Counted from the stretch's first letter, positions 48,870-57,374 are shown. The stretch is 64,000 nucleotides of DNA from Thalassospira sp. TSL5-1 (GCF_001907695.1 NZ_KV880638.1:434882-498881); one strand, 5' to 3'. The notes: generated by a model not told the origin, from the sequence alone. Numbers and translations: made by a program.

Positions 48870-50093
48870 ATGACAGATAGCGGCATTCTTCATTTTGATG
48901 CGATTATTCTGGGCGGTGGTCTGGCCGGGGCAAGCATGGCAATGGCCCTGGCGCATGGCGGTTTGCGCAGTGTTGTTATCGACCGGGAAGACCCCAAGAC
49001 CCTGTTGGCCGCCAATCATGATGGCCGTACCTGTGCGATTGCCGCTGCGTCCCGCGCGGTACTGGATGTGACCGGTGTCTGGCAATATATGCGCGACGAG
49101 GCCGAGCCAATTATTGATATTCGGATCGCTGATGGCAAAAGCCCGCTTTATTTGCATTATGATCATCGCGACGTCGGCAGCGAGGCCCTGGGTTATATTG
49201 TTGAAAACCGCGTCACCCGTCAGGCGCTGTATCGGGCGATGGCGGAAAGTGATCTGGTGACGTTAATGGCACCGGCATCGGTTGCCGGTATTTCGCGCAA
49301 TAGTGCGGCAATGGTGATGACCCTGGAGGATGGCCGGGTCATAAGTGCGCCCCTGGCAATCGGGGCTGAAGGCCGCAAATCCTTGTTGCGCCAATGGGCC
49401 GGTATTAAGACCTATAGCTGGAGCTATAAACAAAGTGCGATTGTATGCACGGTTAAACATGAGCGTCCGCATCATGGTGTTGCGGTAGAGCATTTCCTGC
49501 CTGCCGGTCCTTTTGCCATTTTGCCGATGACGGACAACCGCTCCTCGATTGTTTGGACCGAGGAAACCGCCTTTGCCAATTATATGGTCGGGCAAAGCGA
49601 TGACGTGTTTCTGGATGAACTGCATCAGCGGTTTGATGGTTATCTGGGAGATCTGGAGGTTATCGGCCCGCGTTTTTGTTATCCGCTGGGCTTGCAGCAT
49701 GCCTATCAGTATAGCGATGCACGCATTGCCCTGATCGGTGATGCGGCCCACGGGATGCACCCGATTGCGGGGCAGGGTCTGAATATGGGCATTCGCGATG
49801 TCGCGGCCCTTGCTGAAATTTTGGTCAATGCGCGCCGTCTTGGCCGGGATATCGGGATGCAGGACGTGTTGGGCGACTATGAACAATGGCGTCGTTTTGA
49901 CAACACGGTGATGTTGGCCGTGACCGATGCGACAAACCGCCTGTTTTCCAATGATGTTGCGCCGATACGGATGGCGCGCGATGCAGGGCTTGCCGTGGTT
50001 GACAAAATTCCGGCGCTCAAGCGGACATTTATGTCACATGCGATGGGCTATGCCGGGACATTGCCGCTCTTGATGCAGGGAAAACCGATTTAG
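48870..50093 (+). CDS. UbiH/UbiF/COQ6 family hydroxylase
   Basis: The 407-residue FAD-dependent monooxygenase acts in ubiquinone ring hydroxylation. The FAD site GGGLAGASMAMAL is at residues 15-27, the DG/RKS motif is in IGAEGRKSLLRQWAGI, and GDAAHGMHPIAGQGLNMGIRDVAAL near residue 288 is the family hallmark. Which ring carbon it hydroxylates (UbiH, UbiF, UbiI or UbiL type) cannot be decided here. The start at 48870 follows AAGG and fits the family; the frame extends 37 residues upstream. Confidence 0.93.
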   Translation: MTDSGILHFDAIILGGGLAGASMAMALAHGGLRSVVIDREDPKTLLAANHDGRTCAIAAASRAVLDVTGVWQYMRDEAEPIIDIRIADGKSPLYLHYDHRDVGSEALGYIVENRVTRQALYRAMAESDLVTLMAPASVAGISRNSAAMVMTLEDGRVISAPLAIGAEGRKSLLRQWAGIKTYSWSYKQSAIVCTVKHERPHHGVAVEHFLPAGPFAILPMTDNRSSIVWTEETAFANYMVGQSDDVFLDELHQRFDGYLGDLEVIGPRFCYPLGLQHAYQYSDARIALIGDAAHGMHPIAGQGLNMGIRDVAALAEILVNARRLGRDIGMQDVLGDYEQWRRFDNTVMLAVTDATNRLFSNDVAPIRMARDAGLAVVDKIPALKRTFMSHAMGYAGTLPLLMQGKPI

Positions 50094-50117
50094 GCGGTGC
50101 TGGTTGATCCGTTCATT

Positions 50118-50184
50118 CAGGCGTGCCAATTGGCACGCCTGACCGTTTGTCAGACCAAAATGTTGTTGCTCATGTTGGTCTGAC
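50118..50184. repeat. Two adjacent perfect inverted repeats
   Basis: The first is 10 + 10 bases with a 4-base AATT loop (50118-50141), so it is fully palindromic. The second has 10-base arms (50149-50158 with 50175-50184) around a 16-base loop. Neither has a good T run. They follow the ubiH stop and may be a terminator-like pair. Confidence 0.7.
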
Positions 50185-50525
50185 GGCGGTGTCGCGGGCA
50201 AATTGACTGGTTTTTGGTTTTAAATAATTAAAATAATTTAATTCTTTGCTGTGTATTTTTGCCGCGATGCTGTGGCAAATTTATTTTACGACGTCTCTTC
50301 CGCCAGATTCTGTTGCGTGGATTCCGAGCGCATAAATGAATACGGGTCAGAAGATTCGCGAAGAATAGTCGTGCCAAATCGTCCAAAAGTAATGTGGGAC
50401 ACGGTTTTTATTCTTTTTTTCAAGATTGTGATAAATTTGCAACACATGAAAAACGGCGGAATTCCTCATTTATACGGCAATAGTTGAAAATCATTCTAAA
50501 AGACATATGATTTCGTGTGGTTTTC
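50185..50525 (+). other. Upstream region of ompW
   Basis: No gene is supported; a 78-codon open frame from 50251 has no ribosome site. The stretch 50210-50260 and 50390-50520 are AT-rich. This is probably upstream control DNA for ompW. Confidence 0.4.
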
Positions 50526-50539
50526 TTGATGTGGGTCAA
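50526..50539 (+). promoter_or_regulatory. FNR/Anr-type box upstream of ompW
   Basis: TTGATGTGGGTCAA matches the FNR consensus TTGATN4ATCAA at nine of ten defined bases. It is 66 bases before the ompW start, compatible with activation from about -41. ompW genes are FNR-controlled in enterobacteria. Confidence 0.72.
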
Positions 50540-50605
50540 GCCTTTCGCCGTCCGTTTGCACGATGCTCCGCCTCGTTCAATTCTTTGACGTAGGGGGTCC
50601 ATATT

Positions 50606-51274
50606 ATGCGACTGATCAATACTCTTAAAGCTGCAGGTGCAGCTGCTATTCTGGTTGCGGCTGCTGCTGCTTCAATCGCGCCGGCTTCGGCTGACGATAT
50701 GGGCTTTAAAGGCAAGTCCGCAGGCGATATCCTGATCCGTGGCCGTGTTGTCAGTGTCGTTCCTGATGAAGACGTAAAGGGCAAAAACGGTTTTGCCGGT
50801 GAAGGTGAAGTTGACAACGACGTTATCCCGGAAGTCGATTTTTCCTATTTTGTGACTGATAACATCGCACTGGAGCTGATTGCTGGTACGTCCAAACATG
50901 ACGTTAAGTGGAAGACTGGTGGCACCGAGCTTGATCTCGGTAGTGTCCGTTTGCTGCCGCCGACACTGACCCTTCAGTATCACTTCCTGACCAAAGAACG
51001 TTTCAGCCCGTATGTTGGTGCTGGTATCAACTACACGTTCTTCTATGATTCCAAATCGGGTGCGATGCGCAACGTCAAATATGATGATGGCTTTGGTTAT
51101 GCTTTCCAGGCAGGCTTTGACTATGCAATCTCTGGCCCGTGGTCGTTGAACGTTGATGTCAAAAAGATTTTCCTGAACACCGACGTGACGGTTGACACCG
51201 GTGCAGGTACCGTCAAGGCTGATGCGGATCTTGATCCGTGGCTGTTCGGTGTTGGTATTGGCTATCGTTTCTGA
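50606..51274 (+). CDS. ompW: OmpW family outer membrane protein
   Basis: This 222-residue eight-stranded beta-barrel starts with a signal peptide (about 1-29, cleavage after PASA). The mature part shows the OmpW pattern: GDILIRGRVVSVVPD, then VIPEVDFSYFVTDNIALELIAGTSKHDV, LPPTLTLQYHF, FSPYVGAGINYTFFY, and a C-terminal aromatic Phe in GVGIGYRF. OmpW lets small hydrophobic compounds enter the periplasm. Ribosome site AGGGGG precedes the ATG. A terminator follows and the next gene is convergent. Confidence 0.95.
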   Translation: MRLINTLKAAGAAAILVAAAAASIAPASADDMGFKGKSAGDILIRGRVVSVVPDEDVKGKNGFAGEGEVDNDVIPEVDFSYFVTDNIALELIAGTSKHDVKWKTGGTELDLGSVRLLPPTLTLQYHFLTKERFSPYVGAGINYTFFYDSKSGAMRNVKYDDGFGYAFQAGFDYAISGPWSLNVDVKKIFLNTDVTVDTGAGTVKADADLDPWLFGVGIGYRF

Positions 51275-51298
51275 TCTGTTTTATCAGATACAGAATAC

Positions 51299-51334
51299 AA
51301 AAAAGCCGTCGCAGGTTTCTGCGGCGGCTTTTTT
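51299..51334. terminator. Bidirectional terminator after ompW
   Basis: A long stem with one G-T pair (arms about 51299-51314 and 51319-51334) flanked by A6 and T6 lies between the convergent genes. Confidence 0.9.
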
Positions 51335-51369
51335 CATTTGTGATTTTGCAGCAAGAAGCAGGGGTTCTA

Positions 51370-51762
51370 TCAGGCCGGTTTACGTGGCTCGCGTGACAGG
51401 CCACGATCTTTCAGGGCCTGTTCATAGGTCTGCCAGAGCTGTTGCTGGTTTTCGTGCAATTCGCGCAGGTAATGCCAGCTGTAAATGCCGCTGTCATGCA
51501 GGTCATCAAACGTAATTTTTATCGCATATTGGCCAACAGGCTCTATATCGATGATACCAACATGTTTTCTGCCGGAAATAATCTTCTTTTCTGACGGGTG
51601 ATGGCCCTGGACCTCGGCGGACGGGCTTTCAACGCGCAATAATTCTGCGCTCAGGCGGGTATTGATCCCATCATCCCAGATAACTTCCAGAATTTTGTCC
51701 TGTTTAAGATAATTTATCTCGACAGGGATATGGTTGGGCGTGAAAGCGTTGGTGGACGACAT
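51370..51762 (-). CDS. DUF971 / gamma-butyrobetaine hydroxylase-like N-terminal domain protein
   Basis: The 130-residue product is a stand-alone DUF971 domain: VEINYLKQDKILEVIWDDG, LRVESPSAEVQGH, then VGIIDIEPVGQYAIKITFDD and HDSGIYSWHYLREL. In eukaryotes this domain precedes gamma-butyrobetaine dioxygenase; bacterial single-domain forms often sit beside iron-sulphur or cofactor genes, and the role is not known. It starts 11 bases after the Trm112 gene and is the last of a leftward cluster. Confidence 0.92.
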   Translation of the reverse strand: MSSTNAFTPNHIPVEINYLKQDKILEVIWDDGINTRLSAELLRVESPSAEVQGHHPSEKKIISGRKHVGIIDIEPVGQYAIKITFDDLHDSGIYSWHYLRELHENQQQLWQTYEQALKDRGLSREPRKPA

Positions 51763-51773
51763 GGGGCAGCCTG

Positions 51774-51965
51774 TCAGTCTTCGATGGCCCGGGCTTCGTC
51801 GGGCAGCATGATCGGAATACCATCCCGAATCGGATAGGCAAGGCCAGCCTTGCGGCTGATCAGTTCACCGTGTTCACGGTCATATTCCAGCGTATCTTTT
51901 GTTACCGGGCATACCAGAATTTCAAGAAGTTTCGGATCAACCGGGCTTTGGTTCGCGCTTGTCAT
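51774..51965 (-). CDS. Trm112 family protein
   Basis: The 63-residue protein matches bacterial Trm112/Yca[21 protein letters not shown], then [23 protein letters not shown]. The eukaryotic homologue is an activator of methyltransferases; the bacterial role is less clear. Only one cysteine is present, so it lacks the four-Cys zinc site. Gap to the upstream Lon-like gene is 72 bases. Confidence 0.93.
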   Translation of the reverse strand: MTSANQSPVDPKLLEILVCPVTKDTLEYDREHGELISRKAGLAYPIRDGIPIMLPDEARAIED

Positions 51966-52037
51966 GGTATCTGCCTTGTCTTTGCGACACCGGGGCGGGA
52001 TTGTGGCTGTCCCGGATGTCGTTAATCGTTGTGCAAC

Positions 52038-52736
52038 CTAGTTGCCAGCGGCCTTGCTGGTTTGGGGGTGGCATGCCATTTCCAGCAATGCCGTTAGCAT
52101 GTCACCGCGATCATACAGGCTTGGGCATTCCAGCAAAGCCTGTTTTTCAAGCGGGTCAAGTTGACAGCCCATTGCAATGGCCGTTACCAGCATTTCATCA
52201 TCGGTGTCGCTGATGGTATCCCAGCACGACCGCAGGGAATGATGGGCAAAATAGGCATCCAGGGCACGTTGCAGGCGTGATCGGTTTAAGGGTGGGCCAT
52301 TGGCGGAAATGGCATTGTCCAGATCGCCGCGCCAACGCGAATAGTCACACTCAACCGATCGGTACCCGCCTTGTGTGACCGGCAATTCGCTGGAAATATC
52401 AAAGCGGCAAACGCCGGTCAGGGTAATCAGAAAACGACCGTCATCGGTTTCGCTAAAGGCGGAAATGCGGCCAACGCAGCCGGTTTTGAAAAGCTCTGGC
52501 TGCGGGGTGTGTTCTTTAAGATTAAGGGTATCGCTAATGTCGGAATGGCGCGGTTGCACCATTCCGATCATGCGATTGCGGCCCAGGGCATCGATGGTCA
52601 TGTTGAGATAGCGCGGCTCGAAAATATTCAAAGGCAAATGGCCGCGCGGCAGCAACAGGGCACCACTTAACGGAAAGACCGGCAGGGTTGCCGGAAGTTC
52701 GGAAAAGTCAGGGTCGAATGGGCCGCAAATATTCAT
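52038..52736 (-). CDS. Lon substrate-binding domain protein
   Basis: The 232-residue protein has only the N-terminal substrate-recognition domain of Lon (LPVFPLSGALLLPRGHLPLNIFEPRYLNM, IGMVQP, GCVGRISAF), with no ATPase or protease. The domain probably binds unfolded or specific proteins. The ATG at 52736 lies inside the stop of the upstream cnoX-like gene (4-base overlap), so the two are coupled. The CnoX-Lon-domain pair is common in alphaproteobacteria. Confidence 0.93.
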   Translation of the reverse strand: MNICGPFDPDFSELPATLPVFPLSGALLLPRGHLPLNIFEPRYLNMTIDALGRNRMIGMVQPRHSDISDTLNLKEHTPQPELFKTGCVGRISAFSETDDGRFLITLTGVCRFDISSELPVTQGGYRSVECDYSRWRGDLDNAISANGPPLNRSRLQRALDAYFAHHSLRSCWDTISDTDDEMLVTAIAMGCQLDPLEKQALLECPSLYDRGDMLTALLEMACHPQTSKAAGN

Positions 52737-53659
52737 GCAAATAATACCGTTGAAAGAGCGCGCCGACCGGCAACACTGGCCGGGTCCATCGGGCCCCATG
52801 CCTCGAAAAATTTGATAAGCTGCGCGCGGGCTGCATCGTCATTCCAGCCACGATCCTTGCGGATGATGGCGATCATGGCCTGCACGGCCTCGTCACGTTT
52901 ATTGGCGGCAAACAGCGCCATGCCCAGGTCAAATTGCACCTGAAGATCGTCCGGGTTGGCATCGAACTTGGCGCGCGCGGCATCAAGGTCGTCGCTATGC
53001 GCGCTGGCTTCGGCCAGTTCCAGGGCACTGATTGCGGCGGCAACCGGAGCTTTCAGGCGGGTGCGGTCATCCATGTCATCGACAAACCCGCGGGCATGTT
53101 CAACCTCGCCCATCGCCACCATGCAGCGTAAAACGCCGCCAAGGGCCGTATCATTCTCCGGTTCACGCTCCAGCACATTGCCATAAAGACCATAGGCTGC
53201 TGTGACATCGTCGGCTGCAAGGGCGGCATGTGCCTGTTCCAGCAGCATTTCGATCGGGCTTTCAATCGGTCCACCGGCGATGCGCTCAAAAAAGGCGCGG
53301 ACTTCGCTTTCGGGCTGTGCACCCTGAAAACCATCAACCGGGCGGCCTCCCTTGAAGGCATATACGGTCGGAACAGACTGGATGCGCAGCTGCATGGCCA
53401 GTTCCTGGTTTTTATCAATATCGATTTTAACCAGTTTGACGCGACCACCTGCTTCGCGGGTGATTTTTTCGATGGTCGGGGTCAATGTTTTGCACGGACC
53501 ACACCAGGGCGCCCAGAAATCAACAACAACGGGGCCTTCCATTGATGGTTCGATCACATCCTGCATGAATGTATCGATGCCGGAATCCTTGATCAGGTCA
53601 GAATCGGCCCCGGATTGTGATGTCGGAGCAGAGGAGTTGGGATCAAGAATAAGAGCCAT
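52733..53659 (-). CDS. Thioredoxin-TPR co-chaperone CnoX/YbbN-like
   Basis: The 308-residue product has a thioredoxin domain (about 25-135) and a TPR-like C-terminal half (about 140-308). E. coli CnoX protects proteins from over-oxidation and passes them to GroEL and DnaK. E. coli CnoX has an inactive SxxC site; here the full WCGPC is present (C53, C56), so it may also reduce disulphides, as reported for the Caulobacter type. It heads the leftward cluster of Lon-domain, Trm112 and DUF971 genes. Confidence 0.93.
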   Translation of the reverse strand: MALILDPNSSAPTSQSGADSDLIKDSGIDTFMQDVIEPSMEGPVVVDFWAPWCGPCKTLTPTIEKITREAGGRVKLVKIDIDKNQELAMQLRIQSVPTVYAFKGGRPVDGFQGAQPESEVRAFFERIAGGPIESPIEMLLEQAHAALAADDVTAAYGLYGNVLEREPENDTALGGVLRCMVAMGEVEHARGFVDDMDDRTRLKAPVAAAISALELAEASAHSDDLDAARAKFDANPDDLQVQFDLGMALFAANKRDEAVQAMIAIIRKDRGWNDDAARAQLIKFFEAWGPMDPASVAGRRALSTVLFA

Positions 53660-53811
53660 GATAAGGTTACTCGCTGTTAGTCGTATTTTAAATGATGCCT
53701 CTGGTCCCGAAGAACAAGAGGGCGTGATTTAGATTACTTTTTTGCAATATGGCGAAGGCGCGCGTGCAACCCCTGCAATCTGGGATAAACCGGCGCGAAT
53801 GCAACTGTTTT

Positions 53812-54330
53812 TCAATCGCTGTCGGCAAATTCTTCTTCAAGATCGAGCATTTGCGGCTGATAGCCCAGCGAGGTGACAAATTTCATCAAGCCTGCCGGGG
53901 AAATTGCTGTTGTGCGATCATTGCGTAGCGGGTGGAAATTCAGCAGCGTATTTTCACTGGTAAAGAATGCACGGTCAAATGCGACATTGACCTGCTTTTC
54001 CTGATCATTGATCAGCGCAAATGGCGTGACAGAGCCAGGCAGCACATCCAAAACCTGTTTTAGCAGATCGGCATTGCCAAAGGACAGCCGATTGCAACCC
54101 AGTTTTTTATGCAGATGATTAAGCCGGATCTGCCGCTCCTCTTCAGCAACCACCAGCCACAATGCGCCTTTTTTGTCTTTCAGGAACAGATTTTTGCTGT
54201 GCATTCCCGAAAGATCGCCGCGCAAGGCCTGCGATTCCTCCACGGTGAAAAGTGGTGCATGCTCGACAGTGCTGACATCGATTCCCAATTTGTCGAGATA
54301 TGCGAATAAACGGGTAGATGGATCGTCCAT
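53812..54330 (-). CDS. Prolyl-tRNA editing-domain protein (YbaK/ProX-like)
   Basis: The 172-residue stand-alone INS/YbaK-type domain hydrolyses mischarged tRNA, by family analogy Ala-tRNA-Pro or a related species. Visible motifs are VEHAPLFTVEES, SKNLFLKDKKGALWLVV (with the catalytic-site Lys), LSFGNADLL and GSVTPFALIND. The start at 54330 (MDDPSTRLFAYLDKLGI) matches the family; the open frame extends 68 residues upstream. It faces away from two tRNA-Gly genes. Confidence 0.92.
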   Translation of the reverse strand: MDDPSTRLFAYLDKLGIDVSTVEHAPLFTVEESQALRGDLSGMHSKNLFLKDKKGALWLVVAEEERQIRLNHLHKKLGCNRLSFGNADLLKQVLDVLPGSVTPFALINDQEKQVNVAFDRAFFTSENTLLNFHPLRNDRTTAISPAGLMKFVTSLGYQPQMLDLEEEFADSD

Positions 54331-54549
54331 ATTGTTTCCGCCAGGGTTGGGGTAAGGAAAAAATTTGGAAGGCACGATAGCACAAAAATGACATGTTGGC
54401 GTCGAACCAGCGCAAAAAGCCATTAAAAACCGCTGGAAATCCGCCATTTTTCGCGATGTTACATTTTCATCAAAAAAGGTGTTGCAATCACTCGTTCTTG
54501 GGCTATTATCCGCGCCGCTCCCCAAGGGGAACACACAAGACTGATGAAT

Positions 54550-54624
54550 GCGGGCGTAGCTCAGGGGTAGAGCATAACCTTGCCAAGGTTAGGGTCGTGA
54601 GTTCGAATCTCATCGCCCGCTCCA
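54550..54624 (+). tRNA. tRNA-Gly (GCC)
   Basis: A full cloverleaf of 75 bases: acceptor GCGGGCG pairs with CGCCCGC, D arm GCTCAGGGGTAGAGC, anticodon loop TTGCCAA (anticodon GCC), T arm with GTTCGAATC, discriminator T, and an encoded CCA. Confidence 0.97.
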
Positions 54625-54656
54625 TCGGTTCTTTTATATACCGCTTTCATTATGAT

Positions 54657-54731
54657 GCGGGCGTAGCTCAGGGGTAGAGCATAACCTTGCCAAGGTTAGG
54701 GTCGTGAGTTCGAATCTCATCGCCCGCTCCA
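54657..54731 (+). tRNA. tRNA-Gly (GCC), second copy
   Basis: This is identical over all 75 bases to the copy at 54550-54624, 32 bases downstream, and is followed by a terminator. The two are probably processed from one transcript. Confidence 0.97.
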
Positions 54732-54744
54732 TAATGAAAGTTCT

Positions 54745-54780
54745 AAAAAGGCCGTCCTTTAATGGGGCGGCCTTTTGCTT
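54745..54780 (+). terminator. tRNA-Gly operon terminator
   Basis: A GC-rich stem with an internal mismatch (left arm about 54746-54757, right arm about 54764-54776) is followed by TTTTGCTTT. Confidence 0.82.
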
Positions 54781-55136
54781 TGGTACCCCGGCATATTCAT
54801 ATTTATCACGTTCAGGCTGCGTCGGTGGCCTGGTGGGTGAATTTGCGGTATAAGTTCTCTTATTCCGCTGCTAGACTTTAATATAAGAATTGCTGCATAT
54901 TAGAAGCGACGGTGTTTCAAACTATTATTGTGTGCACTGCAAATGTGACGGAAGGTATTTTCCTGCATTTGTCCAGCGAGCTGGGATATTGGCACCGAGA
55001 CGTTAAATATCTTTTGGTATTTCTTGTGGGCCTATTCCATTGTATAGTTTTTCGGTTTTCTGTAGTAATTTTTCCTGTTCGTTCTGATATATCGGACTAA
55101 TTGATGTTTGTGTCTTGCTAACCAAGGAATCCTGTC
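54781..55136 (+). other. Leader of the GGDEF-EAL gene
   Basis: The 356 bases are AT-rich (especially 54840-55110). A 62-codon frame at 54912-55100 starting with GTG has no ribosome site and is probably not a gene. The promoter of the GGDEF-EAL gene should be here. Confidence 0.4.
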
Positions 55137-55139
55137 ATT
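55124..55139 (+). promoter_or_regulatory. Possible ribosome site and AUU start of GGDEF-EAL gene
   Basis: AAGGA (55124-55128) is 8 bases before an in-frame ATT (55137-55139). The frame opens after a stop at 55119-55121 and contains no ATG; the first conventional start, GTG at 55179, has no ribosome site. Confidence 0.45.
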
Positions 55140-55178
55140 TCCAGCCGACATTTTCTGTTAACCCGGACACTTCCGGTC

Positions 55179-57374
55179 GTGCTTTTGGTTCTGCTGATCG
55201 GAATTGCCGCCTTTTTTCTGGTTTACTGGGCGACAAGCGAGGCTGACCGGGTAACAGCAGCGCGTCAGTATTATTTGCTTGAGCAATCGCAGGCTGAGAC
55301 ATTGCGCGCGGTTCCCCATCAGCAGGAAAGTACCACCGTTTGGGATGATGCGGTCGAGGCTGCAAAGGCGTGGGATACCGGCTGGCTGAATAACAATCTT
55401 GGTGCGTGGATGCACGACTATTACGGTTATTCTGATCTGTATATCCTTGATCCGCGCAATGTGCCTGTCCTGGTCTACCGGCAAAAAACCGGCCTTGAAT
55501 CCCAGCTTGATCCGGCCATTGCAGCCACCCTGGCTCCGATGGCCGAACGCCTGCGCACGCGGTTGCGGGCGGGTGAAGTGCCGGACGATGCAGAATTCAA
55601 AACCCTTGGCGAAACAGCTGTGGAATTGATTGATGGATATCCTTCCGTCATTAGTGTGAAACCCATCGTGTCGGATACGGGGCGCATTTCCCAGAGTGCG
55701 GGCAGCGAATTTCTTCATGTCGCTGTTTTGCGTCTTGATGAACGGCGGTATTTGCATGGTCTTGAACGCAAATATCTGTTTGATCATTTGCGGTTTTCAT
55801 ACCAGCAGGACGCAACCGGATCGGAAAGTTCTTATGCGCTGATCAGCAGCAGCGGCAAGAATATCGGTTATTTCATCTGGCAGCCTTATCAGCCGGGTTC
55901 GACGGTTCTGGCTTATATTTCGCCCATGCTGGTTGTGTTGTGTGTGGGCCTGGTGACGATTGTTTTCACCTTCATGACATTGATGAACCGTCGCGAAAGT
56001 ACCCAGAACGCGACCGAAGCGAAAATGCGCCATATTGTGTTGCATGATTCGCTAACCGGCCTTCCCAACCGTACCCAGTTTAATCAGCGTGTCGATAACG
56101 AGCTTGCGCAGCTTGACCCGACGAGAGAGCACCGCCTGGCCCTGTTGTTCCTGGATCTCAACGGATTCAAGCAAATAAACGATTCTTATGGTCATGCGCT
56201 GGGTGACAAGCTGATATATGAATTTGGCCGTCGCTTGACATCGCTGGCGCGTCCGCGTGATGCCGTCGCCCGCATTGGCAGCGACGAATTTACGCTGATG
56301 TTGACCGGGATTCGCACCCATGAGGATGTTGAAAGGGTGTGCCGCCGTTTGATCGAACTTGCGCGCATGCCTTATAACATTGAAGGACAGCAGCTTTTTA
56401 TCGGTCTTAGCGTTGGCTATGTTTTTGCGCCCGATCATGGCTGGGATCGTGACGAATTGCTGCGCAAGGCCGATGTGGCGCTTTATCATGCCAAGATGAA
56501 TGGTCGAAATGATTTTGCCGGTTTCGATGTGGAAATGGATGTGTTGTTGCGCAACCGTCGCCGTGTTGAGACGGACCTGCGCGAGGCCCTTGTCTCCCAG
56601 GATCAGTTTCACGTTTATTATCAGCCGGTTTATCGTGCAGCTGATGGCAGTCTGGTTGGTTTTGAGGCCCTGTTGCGCTGGCAGCATCCCGCCCGGGGCT
56701 GGATTTCGCCGGAATTTTTCATTCCCGTCGCTGAAGAAACCGGACTGATTGGCGAATTGGGGCAGTTTGTTTTACAAACGGCCTGCGCGACAGCGGCACA
56801 ATGGGCATCGCAATCAATTGCGGTGAATGTATCCATCATCGAATTGCAGGATGCCGATTATGTGAACAACCTGGCGGCCATTCTGACCAAAACCGGGCTT
56901 CCCCCTGGTCGGTTGGAACTTGAAGTCACGGAAACGGCGGTTGTTACCGATGGAAATTGCCAAAACAATTTAAAAGCCATTCGCCAAATGGGGGTCCGGC
57001 TGGCGCTGGATGATTTTGGGACGGGCTTTTCATCTTTGGCGCGTTTGAACCAGATTGACGTCGACCGTATCAAAATTGACAAGACCTTTATTCGTGGTTT
57101 CGACCGATCGGACAGCGATAAGGCAATGGTGCGCGCCATTGTTGAACTGGCACGGGCAACGAACCTTTCGACCATTGCTGAAGGGGTTGAAAATGCCTGT
57201 CAGGTTGCGTTTTTACGCTCGATTGGCTGTGACAGTTTTCAGGGATATTATTATTCCCCGGCTGTTCCCGCCGATCAGGTTCCGGCCTTGTTAGATGCGG
57301 CTAATCAGCCGATCATCACAGATGTGTCGGCGCCTGATGTGCCAAAAGAAACTGATGCGAGTGATGCGGATTAA
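55179..57374 (+). CDS. CHASE4-GGDEF-EAL cyclic di-GMP protein
   Basis: This inner-membrane protein of 731 residues or slightly more turns over c-di-GMP. A first helix (about 1-18) precedes a CHASE4 periplasmic sensor (about 30-235, with VWDDAVEAAKAWDTGWLN and YYGYSDLYILD), a second helix (about 250-270), a GGDEF domain (about 290-450) and EAL (about 470-715). The cyclase signature is GSDEF rather than GGDEF, which may weaken or keep activity. EAL residues are intact: EALLRW, the Asn in NVSI, ELEVTE, DDFGTGFSS, KIDK and EGVE, so phosphodiesterase activity is likely. The start is uncertain: beginning at GTG 55179 removes the charged residues before helix 1, whereas ATT at 55137 would restore SSRHFLLTR. 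Confidence 0.93.
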   Translation: MLLVLLIGIAAFFLVYWATSEADRVTAARQYYLLEQSQAETLRAVPHQQESTTVWDDAVEAAKAWDTGWLNNNLGAWMHDYYGYSDLYILDPRNVPVLVYRQKTGLESQLDPAIAATLAPMAERLRTRLRAGEVPDDAEFKTLGETAVELIDGYPSVISVKPIVSDTGRISQSAGSEFLHVAVLRLDERRYLHGLERKYLFDHLRFSYQQDATGSESSYALISSSGKNIGYFIWQPYQPGSTVLAYISPMLVVLCVGLVTIVFTFMTLMNRRESTQNATEAKMRHIVLHDSLTGLPNRTQFNQRVDNELAQLDPTREHRLALLFLDLNGFKQINDSYGHALGDKLIYEFGRRLTSLARPRDAVARIGSDEFTLMLTGIRTHEDVERVCRRLIELARMPYNIEGQQLFIGLSVGYVFAPDHGWDRDELLRKADVALYHAKMNGRNDFAGFDVEMDVLLRNRRRVETDLREALVSQDQFHVYYQPVYRAADGSLVGFEALLRWQHPARGWISPEFFIPVAEETGLIGELGQFVLQTACATAAQWASQSIAVNVSIIELQDADYVNNLAAILTKTGLPPGRLELEVTETAVVTDGNCQNNLKAIRQMGVRLALDDFGTGFSSLARLNQIDVDRIKIDKTFIRGFDRSDSDKAMVRAIVELARATNLSTIAEGVENACQVAFLRSIGCDSFQGYYYSPAVPADQVPALLDAANQPIITDVSAPDVPKETDASDAD

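Noticed and set aside
54550-54731. Tandem tRNA-Gly genes as a possible integration site of a mobile element
   Set aside because: The second copy is complete, with no integrase, no att-like fragment and no foreign cargo nearby. A plain gene duplication explains it.
54912-55100. A 62-codon hydrophobic frame before the GGDEF-EAL gene
   Set aside because: GTG start without a ribosome site in AT-rich DNA. Hydrophobic residues are expected by chance from T-rich sequence.
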